A DNA stretch of 64,000 nucleotides, from NCBI GenBank assembly GCA_003013855.2, contig PVNU02001893.1, positions 682,001 to 746,000 of the forward strand. The letters run 5' to 3'. The notes beneath the pieces were generated by a model that was given only the letters and a program-made list of their open reading frames with translations, had not been told where the DNA came from and ran no database searches. The stretch's first letter is position 1; every line of letters starts with the position of its first letter. This DNA is from Liriodendron chinense (taxonomy: Eukaryota > Streptophyta > Magnoliopsida > Magnoliales > Magnoliaceae). This document shows positions 44,091 to 56,000 of the stretch, piece by piece. Position numbers and translations under genes: made by a program.

Positions 44091-47000
44091 TTTTCTGTTT
44101 GTCGTTCTTTATCTTTTTTGGCCCTTCAGCTTCAATAATATGCATCATCTTTCAAAAAAGAAAAAAATATATTATATTGTAAAAATGCCAACTATATGCT
44201 TAACTAGTTATGAAAACAGTAGGATTCCGCATCCTGCGGTATCCTGTACCAATATCTGTACTATAATGGTATTCTGAGACTATAAAGGAATCCAGGTATC
44301 ATAGAATCACGCCTTATTTGAATTGGACCCCAGTTTTGTTTTGAAAGCATTGAAATCCCATTTCCCATTGACTGTAATGGAGAAAGAACATCAAATTGGA
44401 TCCTCGAGGCAAGCTAGCTTGTTTTTACAAATAGAGGCAATGTGTGCAATGGCCATTCAGCCCACTGCAAATATAGCATCTGTACCCTATCAAGCTATAA
44501 ATATAAAATAGAGTTGTAAGCTTTCACAAATTTACTGGAGCTAGCAGCCATAGGAGGCATTGAACTCAAATGATTCTTAAGACAAAGGATTCAGAACTCA
44601 GTCGAGGATGGTATGTGTTGACTAATACATCAGCTTTGGGGATTGATGATACAAAACAATAGCGCATACTGGCCAACCCTAAAAATGCACACGGTTGTCC
44701 AATTCAGATTGTTTTCATTATGTATTCTATGACTGTAACCTGGCTGGATGCTTCTATCGCCAGATTGCATGCGTAGGCTTAGATGATGGCGACGGGGAAT
44801 GAGTCAATTTCAACCTCAAGATCCAAAGTTTTGTACAGTTTCTTAAACCTTGGTTCTTTGGCTTCGGTTTTGATGCTCAACCAAAAATAACAACGATTTT
44901 GGTTCACTGTTCATTTTGTGAACCTCATGCTGAATGGTTCATGCCATATATCTCTATTGGACGATCTTGACTGTCCAATTGGTGGCTTGCAATGGATGGT
45001 TTAGTCACTAGTTCCAATCAAATTGGAAAAAGATCCATGTATTGCATGTAGGGATGCAAATTGGTCAGGTCGGGTTGGGTCAAGGGGGACCCCAGACAAC
45101 CCATTTAAGAATCGGGCCGGGATTTTGAACCCAGACCCAACACAATATAATTCGGTCAGGTCTAGGTCAGCTCAAAGTCACAAATAGCCGACCATTCATT
45201 TAATGGGTCGGGTTGGACCATTTATCACATGGGTCAGTTATAGAAATTACAATAGAGTTTTCACATAAATAATATTTGATACCATCCAATTAGTAGTGGC
45301 TATCAATTTTGATGATAACAAATAAAATGGTCAGTGGTCCATGTTCAACACATATAATCAAATGGTTAGGGTAGTTCAATTGGTGTGTTTTTGGTATATT
45401 CCCCATTAACAATGGGCCCAGAATTTGCACTATACAAATTTAAAAACCGGGTCCAGGTCTGGTTTATTTTGAGAGGACCCAAACCCAACCCATATAGTAA
45501 TTTTGGTTGAACTTTTGGACTCAACCGACCCAATGGAGCTAACTTTTGAACCCAGACCCACTAGTTGTCAGGTCGAATCTGAGGACCCACCGGGTCAACC
45601 TGACCCATCTACAGCCCTAATTGCATGGAAAGTTTTCTCAATGGGAGAAACTTTTGGTGATCTCCTATTCGTGATGTCTTTCTTATGAGAATAATGGTTG
45701 GTTTCACAGCAATGTGGGGCTCTTATTTATGTTTTCCAGTCGAAGATTTTGAATTTCTTAATGCAAAACGACAACTGAAGGTAGTTTCTTAGCTTATCTA
45801 CTTTTACCTGACAAGATGCCCGAGCTTGTGTATCACAATGCCTGGATTGCAGAAAGAGATGATGTAATTTGTGTTTGGCATGTACATATGTTGCAGGCCA
45901 TTGGGTTAGAGGGAGATGTTCGCAAACAGGAAGATGCAGCCAGAGTTGTGGAAGCAACTGTGAAGCATTTTGGCAGATTGGACATTCTTGTGAATGGTGC
46001 TGCAGGCAATTTTCTCATACCATCAGAAGACTTGTCCCCTAATGGATTTCGAACAGGTATTGTATCTTCACCGGTTTGTAGAGATAGTTGTCATGATATG
46101 CACTAGACACTGGAGCACTAGACACAAGAACTAGAAATAAACAATGTTCGGTCATTTTCTTAGCCCAATAAGTTGTGCATTTGGGATCTCCCTTTTGGTA
46201 AACCAAATCATTCCTGTTGTGGACTGGAGATATTATCCTATTAAATGTGGAGAAATGCTCCAATGCTGTCATAGCACTATTAAGTTATAGTCCTAGTTGC
46301 ATTGGTTCACTTGGACAGTCCAGTTGATCGATCTAACTGTCCACTAGGTTCACAACACATTTCATTGGCTATGATGCAAAAACCACACTGGTCGGATGAC
46401 CTAATCAATCATTGATTTGGTGTTATTCTATAGCCAACGTTTTTCTAAGAGCCATTGGTGGGATGGTTAAAATTGTCTAACAGAATTGATTCTTTAGAAT
46501 CATTAGCAATCCATGATGAGTCCTAAGAAATAGATGCATCAATTTGTTGATTGGACCTTTTTTGTGCAAACGATCAAATGGTTAATATTTGTCTAATTCA
46601 TGTGATGTTTGCGTAGTAGCTAACGAAATGCGTGTTGGACCTAATGAACAGTCTAGAGCAATGGATTGGAGTGTGTGTGTCCCGGTGCAACTAGGTCTAC
46701 GAGAACTATAAATTGCAATGCTCTACAATGCTTTGTGAGCCGACCATTAGAGCTCTCTTAAATGTGGACAATTGTGGTAATCATCCATTTCACAAATGTC
46801 TAGGGTCATCTGAGTCAGGGCATCCTTTACCATGTTTTTGAAAAACTGAACCATGCATCAAGCTCGTCATCATGAAAAGCCATTCCAATGAAATTTCAGG
46901 CCTGCTGGATGCCTGAGCGGGCCAAAATGTTAGGTTTAAATCTGTGACACACGCATGGCAGTGCATGTGTCATCGATTGTCAGGACTGGGTACAAAACAT

Positions 47001-50000
47001 GAAAAAAAAAAATAGCATCCAATCATGCCGTAAATGAATCTTATGATTTATGAATAAATTCTTGCCATTCATGATTCAAGTGTTATGAGTTTTTTATTAA
47101 TATTATGATTTAACTCGTGTCTTATTATTGGATTGAAAAACAAGGATCATGGTTGTGGCTGAACCATGGTTATAAATTATTATTTACTTTCTTTGTTTTC
47201 TTTCCAGAGTTATTTGGGTCTTCTTAAACAAATAGTATCTCTTCCAATTGCAGTAAGCACTTGTAAGTGGGATTTTTGAGTTTTTAATCTTTTCAAAATA
47301 TACCCTAGTGGATGCAAATGCCAACAATTGACACCGACTGATAATTTGGCATCGATTGGTCTTCGACTGTTTTCCTTTTGTTGCTTTGGGGCCTTCTGCA
47401 TTTGGAATTGGAATACGGAAAGTTCAAAAAGTTTTTATTTCTGTTTCAAAACAACAGAAAATGGGTTGTGATATTATGTTGATCTTTTGACATTATCTTG
47501 ATGTGGCATAATAAAACATGTAAGATTTGATTACATACCAACCTTCTATATTTCCCTAATATTATTCTCGTTATTTTTTTCTTCTATATTTTGTAACACA
47601 AATCATAGAATCTTATAATCATGCAATTTTTGGTTTGCGATCTCAGCCCGCTTAGAGATTTTAGAACATCAATTCTTAAGAGGTAATATTGATATCCAAT
47701 AAAAAGAAATAGCATATTTTAGTTCAGTCCAACAATGATACAGGTGCGTGTACTTTCAGTAATCGAATCATTTGCTTTGATGGGCCCCATCATTGGATGG
47801 ACCATGCATTAATGTATCTCCTGTTAGATGATCCTAGCAGTCTGATCTGGGCTATTACAACCAATGATACACATCTACTGGGGTCCCAGTTGGATAATTA
47901 GGATAATCTGGTAGGAGAGATTTTTTTGAGGTGTCTACTATACCATGAATTCCTCCATATAAGCAATCTGCGCTGTAATTTGGGCCCTACGCATAGAAAA
48001 TGATCAATCGAACACTATATATTTCCTGTTCTGTTAGTTGCACGTGCATTACACTCTTTTCAAATCTAAAATTAGAAGCCTTGAACTGAATACCTTTTCA
48101 ATTAACCTTTTCAGTTTTGGATATTGATTCCGTGGGCACATTCACCATGTGCCATGAAGCGCTCAAGTATCTGAAGAAAGGTGGGCCAGGAAAGGGAACT
48201 TCTAGTGGTGGAATTATTCTGAATATAAGTGCAACATTGCATTATACAGCATCTTGGTATCAAATTCATGTATCTGCTGCAAAGGTATGTCAAGCACATT
48301 GCTTTTGCGTTGGAACCTAGTTAAGGCTACCTATGGGAGTAGGATTAGTAGAATCTTGAGTCCTGCTCTCTCCATATGCCAATCTGTGCAAGATCAAAGC
48401 CATTCATCATGGATGTGTTGTAGCCCAAAAATCAGGCTGGTTCAGTTATCAGGCAGGCCACATATGCATTTTTAATGCGGATACTCAGTTCTTTTTAACC
48501 ATCAATTTCTTTCATTCATGTGTGGTCCACCTGATCACTTGGATGTACTTTTTCTTCGTCACAACAAATACAAGGTGTAGCCCACCTACTAAACATCCCG
48601 GATTTTGCACACACAACACATCCGCACGTGTGGAGACAGTTCTAAAACTTGATGATTTGAATTTTAAGTTGGTTGAGTTAACTTAAATTGAGCAGATTTT
48701 GTATCAAGTCATTGTGAATCTCGCTTGCAAGTCTACCTCTGTCAGGACTCAGTGGGACCATGGAGTTCAGTTGACTTGATGAGACTCTCAGAGACTCAAA
48801 CCTGAGTCACCCTGTTTAATGGCAATCTGGGTCAAAGGTTTGTCTTCTGGTGATAAAAAGGTATTTAGGTTCATGAGACTCAAACCTACTACTTTCAATA
48901 TAAAAGCACCATTGGCACCACAACATCACAGCCTTTTGCTTATTTTAAGCATTTTGTACATTTTAGTGTGCATTGATTGTGTCTCAAGTTAGGATCATTA
49001 GCATGTGTCACATTCTTCGAGCTGATCATATAGAGATTCGTTGATGAACTGAATCGCCGATCCTGCAGGTGCCTTTTTTTTTTTTTTTTTTAAATAAATA
49101 GTCTATGGTCTTAATAATGTTGATAGGATGATTGTAACCCATTTACTTCGAGGAGCTGAATGTGAGGCATGGAAAATTTTCTTTTTGGTGGTCTATATTC
49201 AATAGATATTTATCTGTATTTAAAATAATCGTTTTAGCATATGTTTCTTACCACGGTCTGCATATGGTAGCACTCAGAAGTTTGATGGTTCCAATCATCT
49301 GACCAGCTCTGAATGTCGGCCTAACAGAAGGAACTTTAGTATTTACATCTATTAATGATTCTTCATTTAATTAGTAAGTCGTGAGTCAATTGAAAACTCG
49401 GTTGAGTCTTTGAGTTGACTTGATCCAGTTGGACATTGAGTCAAGTATTCAAGTTTTTAAATTATGGTAAGGATAGTAGGATTCAATATCATATTTTCTT
49501 GAGTAGCCTTCACATTTCTTTACTTGTGTTATTTTAAAATATTCTCCTTCCAACAGGCAGCTGTGGATAGCATTACAAGGTCCTTAGCACTGGAGTGGGG
49601 GACTGATTATGATATCAGAGTGAATGGGATTGCACCGGGTCCCATTGCGGACACTGCCGGGATAAGCAAGCTTGCACCAGGAGAGATTATGAACAAATCG
49701 AAAGAGATGAGGCCTCTGTTTAAAGTTGGAGAGAAATGGGATATTGCGATGGCTGCCCTTTACCTGGCATGCGATGCAGGTTAGTTACCTCAATTATTCT
49801 AAATGGGTTGGTTTTGCCTTATTGGTAGAATATGAGGTTACTGGTGTGAGAAAGATTGAGGATCTTACTCTTTCCCATGTACTAATCTGTGGAAAATATG
49901 AGCCGTTCATCAGGTGGGCCCCGCAATTTATGTCTTGTGGCCTGAAAATAGGCCATGCTACTCATCAGGATGGCAACAAATGTATGAATAATGGACAGCT

Positions 50001-53000
50001 AAAAAGGATTTATTGACAGTTCACATTTGATGAATTAGCCCAATGGACATCTAGAAAGGCCACCTTTCAGGTCAGGCATGCACATGGTGGGGCCCAATGT
50101 TTTCAGTATCAACAATATCGACCAACACATCCCACGATATACCTTATATCCCACCTTATATATTGTATCCCACCTGTGCGATACAAAATGCACAGGTAGT
50201 GCCGATATATTCCACCTATTCAATCCGGTGGGCATTTTCAATTTTCGATCCTTTTTTTGTTGTTGTAAATCATGTTAAATCAGTGTCAAATGGTTAAAAA
50301 TTCATGATTCTTCATGTTCTTCATGAAAAACCATGGATTTGGAGCTTTGATTCCAAGACTTGCGGGAGATGGGCTGGGTTGTGGAAAATTGGGAAAATCG
50401 AAAATTTTCAATTTCTTGCAAATCAGTTGCAATCTATGCCCAAACACAAAATCAAGCATATATGTAACCTGATCTAGTGATTCTTCTTTTTCTTTTGAAT
50501 GTGTTGCTTGTGTTTTCATACATGTCTTTTTACATTTATAAATCACATGAATAGACTTTGAACATACTTGCATCAATTCAGTCAGACAACGAATAGATTA
50601 GGACCCCATACAAAGGAAATCTATCATATGTACTTTTTTTTTTTTTTGTAATGTTTTAATTTCTAATTGTGTATTGATGTCTTTTTTTTTTAACAATCTC
50701 TGAAGTTTCATTGAAAAATTCAATCAATTTCACAATGTTTTCCCATATTTCCCAACAACAATGATATATTATGCGATGCAACCGATATATCTCATGCGAT
50801 AACTGATATGTATCTGTGTCCCGAGGGTGCGATACATTACGTGATAACGATGTTGAAAACATTGGTTGGGCCATATAATGAATGCCTTGAATCTCACTCT
50901 CACGTGCAACATTGGCACGTCTGTGCAGGACTATCCTACTCACACAAGTACCTTAATAGACTTCTTCCTTGTTTGTTATTTGTCCTCATAAGCATAATTT
51001 GCAAACATGGCCAGTTCCACATTGTGTCAACTGATTCAATGCGGAGTGTTCATTGCGTGTCACATTGAATTTTGATGTGAATAGATTCCCCAGGATTGGC
51101 TTGAATTTGCCAATTCTTACGTCTACTCGGTGAATCAGTGAGCAAATTAACAGTATCAGGTGATTCGGTTTCTTGTAAAAAAAAAAAACAGCTATTCTAA
51201 ACCTCTCAACACTAGCGACCATGGCAATGTGCTGATTTTTGGTGATCCAGATCATTTATCTCATGGGCCACATCATCGATGATCCAGACCCTTAGAAAAT
51301 CCTAATCATCTGATTGGTTGTTGCAAATAGCCATAGGTAATGATCCACAAGTATATAATGGAATAGCCTGCCAATAAGATGATTTGGTTCATCCTTTGAG
51401 GGATAATTTGGACATTTACAATGGATGATGGGCCCCTACCGATGAACGGTTTGGATTACCATAATACAGGCTTCTCCTTTATGGTTTCTAGGTAGGGTAT
51501 TCAATTTTTTTCATTGTTTTTATACTTCTTTTGGTTTTTAAATATTTTTTAGATTTATTCTATATTTATCTTTTTTTTTTGAGGTTGCAAAATGCCTTGA
51601 CATCTAATCAGCAAAGTGCGTGAGTGGATTCATCATCATCATCATCTTAGCAGTCTCCCAGCAATTCAGGGTCAACCATCGAAAGGCAGATTGGCTAAAG
51701 TTTTATGCAATTCAGGGTCATCTTCTACTAGACTCTTGGAATCTAGCCATGGCAGTTGGGCAGAAGGTCTTCAAACTTGTGCCAACTGCCAAGCTACTGT
51801 GAGAATAAATTTCATTTGATTTTTTTTGGCGAAATTGTATTCATAAAGCTGAACCCCAAACAGCTGGGACAACAGGACGGGGATGATGATGAATTTTTAA
51901 TTGCAATCACAAATACTTCTTGTTTTTTTTTTTTTTTTTTATTTATTTATTTTTAAAGGTGATAATTTCATTAGAAGGCATAAAGCCAATATGTACAAAA
52001 GAATAAAAGAAAACCCAGAAAAAAAAAAGCATTACTTCCAACCCGACGGCAATTGGATCAGACTATTCGACCCCACCTCCCATTCTGTAACCAAAGATTT
52101 AGCTCTCCTGAAAACATATATCACTTTCTTGCTCTTGTTGTTGAAACAACGGCCATTTCTTTCTAGCCACAAAGCCCAAAGACCTGCAAGACAGCTCAGC
52201 CTCTATATCCTTTTCTCTGATTTCCCTATGGCCTATACCCCATCCATGCCAAGATAGAAGAAAAATATCTATTGTACCCGAGAACACCCAAAGTACCCCA
52301 AAAAGCTGAAAGAAACGGATCCAAACCTCCCTTGCAAAAGGGTAGTGAAGGAACAAGTGATTCACTGATTCCGCATCTTGGAGACAAAGAAGGCAAGCAT
52401 TCGGAAGAACCATATTTCTCTTACGAAGATTATCAACAGTTAACACCTTGTTCCTTCCAACTAGCCCTCACCGCAACCTTCAACGGAGCGCCATATTGCT
52501 ATACATATGTCATCGAAGATTTCCCGACGTTTTCCCCAAACTTGGTTAGAAACTGATACAACGATTTAGCTGAAAATTTTCCTGATTTATCCTTTAACCA
52601 TCTTAATGAATCCGTGCTTGAGTTAACCAAAGAAACCTTTTCCAGCAATTGGAGAAGTCTAGTAAAATCTTGAATTTCTTCTTCTTGAATATGCCTTCTA
52701 GGAGGAGCCCAAATAACCTCCTCTAATTTTCTCAAACCTGCTCCTCCTTGATCCCTTGGTTTGCAACATCATCCCACTTCATGAGTTGAAACTTGTGTTT
52801 CTCTTCTGATCCTTCCCACAAAAAGTCCCTCCATTTTTCTAATGAATTCAAAACCGACTTTGGACATTTGAATAAAGACAAAGTAAACTGGAAGATTAGA
52901 CATCGACGCATTGTTCAAAATCATTCTCCCACCCATAGATGCCTCGATTTTCATTTAGACATCTTCCACTCACATCGCTCGACGACAGTGTCCCACATGT

Positions 53001-56000
53001 CTTGCTGGTTTGCCGATACATAACGGAAGCCCGAGGTAAGTAGTCGGAAAAGATCCCTCCCTCCAACCAAATATAGATGCCAAAAATTTTGTTTCTTCGT
53101 TAGATGTCCCCATCACATATACCAGTTCAAAATTAACATAAAATAGGCTATTGTGGGTTGTAATCTTGTGCGATTCAACGGCGTGGTCCTACCTGATTCC
53201 AATACTGATTTCGGATTTGCACCAACCATGATCACACGTACTTCTAAGGTATCCACACCGTGTATCTGTTGGGACCCACTGCAGATCATTTCAACAAAAT
53301 AAAGGGCTGTTCAACTATCAGTTGGACTGCATTTAGACCATTAACTGTACATGTGACCTACTTGATAATAGTTAAACAGCCTGATTCTTTGCCCAAATGG
53401 TCTAAGATAGTGTGTCTAGTGTGTCTTACATGATAGGCTTCAATATGCCATACTGTAGCTGCATGTTGATTCAAGGACTATTACGTTGAATGTTCAGTGT
53501 CAGTTTGAACTGTTTTTTCTAACCATTGACTTGCAATCCTCAAAAGCCATTCAATAGTGTCTAGGATCACCTTACTGGTATGATTTCAGGGCACACCCCT
53601 TCCATGGTAGGCCCCAACAAATGAACAGTCTGGATATCTTGTCATTTCTGCCCGCATAACTCAATTGAGAAGTCGATTTATCCTTTGGAAATACAGAACT
53701 ATGGAACAAAAAACAGGTTATATTAATCATTGCATATTTCAGAAAATCTCGTTTGTTCATAAATAAGGCTTGAATTTTCAGCCTTGGATGTTAATGTGGT
53801 GATATGGGATGGTGGTTTTGTATGACTTCTGTTTTCTGGTCCTAGTGATGGCTTTGTAAATGTATCTAGATTTTTTGTGGAGAGCTGATCACATGATCAG
53901 TCCTTTTTGGCCAAGCTGCCACTCGTGTAAGACATCTACGATGAAAACGTTATTCCCCATCAAGAAGATCACCCTTTTTGAAAATCAGGTGGACCCATTC
54001 ACTAGGTTGGTTAAGTAGAAGAAGATTAGATGATTAGGGTGGAAGAAGAGGAGAGAAGAAAGGGAAGAAGAGGAGAGAGAGTGAGAGAGAGTTTTAGGGT
54101 GAATGTTGTGTGTATGTGCCACATGCCCACCACACAAAGCTTTATTAGAATAAGCATATAGTACACTGTAGGAGGAGAAAAGATGTGCACATGCACTTAC
54201 AATAAAAGAGCCACATACTAACACACATATACTAATATTCTCTAGACTCCCCCTCAAGTTGGAGCATAGATGTTGATCATGCCCAACTTGTCACGAACAC
54301 GATGAAGAGCATCTCGACTTAAAGACTTCGTAAGAACATCCGCAAGTTGATCCCCGGACCGAACAAAAGGAGTGATGATTTCCTTCGAGGCAACTTTCTC
54401 CCAAATAAAGTGACAATCAACCTCAATATGCTTGGTGCGCTCGTGGAAAACAGGATTACGAGCAATATGTATGGCTGCCTGATTGTCGCAATGAAGAGGA
54501 ATAGGGCCCGAAGGAGAATAGCCAAGTTCGTCAAGAGGGGTGCGAAGCCACACGAGCTCACATGTAGCATGAGTCATAGCACGATATTCTGCTTCAGCCG
54601 AGGAGTGCGCAACAACCGATTGCTTTTTACTTTTCGACGTGACAAGATTACCACTTAGGAAGGTACAAAACCCGGATGTAGATCGATGATCATATATACT
54701 ACCAGCACAATCGGCATCGGAATAGCCCGAAAGATGAAGATGACCATGAGACTGAAAATGGATGCCAAGGCCCGGTGTTGATTTAAGATACCGGAGTATG
54801 CGGTAAACAGCCGTGAGATGTAAAGAATGGGGAGCTTGTATGAACTGGCTGACAACTCCCACTGCAAAGGAGAGATCTGGACGAGTAATAGTCAAATAAA
54901 TGAGCCGAACTACAAGCCGACAGTACATACCAGGATCAGAAAGAAGAGTACCATCATCTAGTTGAAGCTTATGCGAAGTATCCATAGGGGTGGTAGCCGG
55001 TTTGCATCCTAGCATGCCAGTCTCCATGAGAAGATCAAGAGTATATTTTCGTTGGGATAAGGATACCCCGGTTTAGGAGCGAGCAACCTCGATGCCCAGA
55101 AAGTAGCGAAGAGGACCAAGGTCCTTGATCTCAAACTTGTTCTTTAGAAATTCTTTGACATCGCCCATGCCAACCAAATCACTGCCTGACAGTACAATAT
55201 CATCCACATACACAATGAGAATCATGATGCCCGTCGATCGTGAAGGGAGTCCCAAATGCCTTTAGCCGATGATAAAAACATTACGGAGTGGCTAACCAAA
55301 GAATCCATAGTGTTCAACAACCATGCAATGACTTGATAGTTCTCCTTTGTCTAAGTCTTGTAGGTGTCTTCTGTAGAAGTTGGGGGATCATCCAGAATAT
55401 ACGACAACTTCTCACGGGCCCCCAAGAACACTTTTACAGATTGTGCCCATTGAAGATAGTTATTACCATTCAACTTAATCGAGGTGATTTGGAGCGGGTT
55501 GAGTTCAAGCGTACCCATGCCAAGATGAGATTGCCTTTTGTCCCCCATAAGAATGAGGGGTCCAAGTAAAATGTACTTTAACCAAGTCTCTAATAAGTAA
55601 TCCTTTGAGGAGATGAGAGACTAACCCCAATCAACCAGAAAACTCTGAAAATACCACCCAAAGTACTCAAATCTGACGCAAACAACCCAAAAATGACATG
55701 ACCGCACCTCTATTTGGGGTTAAAACCCACTCAAATCTTCATATCAACTAAAAAATCCTCCAATATTAGCTTGGGTGAGAGAAATCAGTCCATCTAGAGG
55801 AAAGAAACAAGAGAAAAGCTCTCCGATTTGAGAAAAATCGACGAAACACTGATTCGGGGCCCGATTTTCAAATTTCACTATTTCAGCCAAATCACCATCG
55901 AGAAGGCTCTAAAATTTTTTCAAAAAATAATGACAAATATTCTAAAATAGAGATCTATCAAACCCCAAAACTTTCAGCTCAAACGGGGTCCATTTGACCG

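Larger units (their letters stand above)
41640..44166 (+). mobile_element. Truncated L1-type LINE, interrupted by a MITE
   Basis: The + strand holds the C-terminal half of ORF2. RT end: GLRVNLAKSELIGI and YMGLSLSIGK (41680-41840). Then KRDFLWQGG, NWSEVCCL, GGFGIKHLN, LLGKW and GDGARVRFWEDV (41990-42390). After the MITE at 42741-43566 the zinc-binding domain follows (RILTIDNLR, CLLCLNNVELVDHLFIHFPF across frame breaks, 43600-43720). A CT run (44018-44085) and an A-rich tail end it near 44166. Stops and shifts abound; this is a dead 5'-truncated copy in sense orientation to SDRB. Confidence 0.8.
37591..45896 (+). other. SDRB intron 1 (8.3 kb, transposon-filled)
   Basis: It contains a fold-back MITE, LINE remnants, a TRIM, simple repeats and two hAT MITEs, listed separately. 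It ends TTGCAG/G. Gaps between these elements show nothing recognised. Confidence 0.85.

Noticed and set aside
43946..44182. Ser/Leu repeat protein frame
   Set aside because: Translation of the CT run in a LINE tail.
45816..46106. A separate 96-codon gene starting upstream of exon 2
   Set aside because: Only the part after the TTGCAG acceptor at 45896 matches the SDR family; the rest is intron read through.
52272..52556. Plus-strand frame of 94 codons in intron 4
   Set aside because: It is antisense to the LINE zinc-binding domain, which has clear family motifs on the minus strand.
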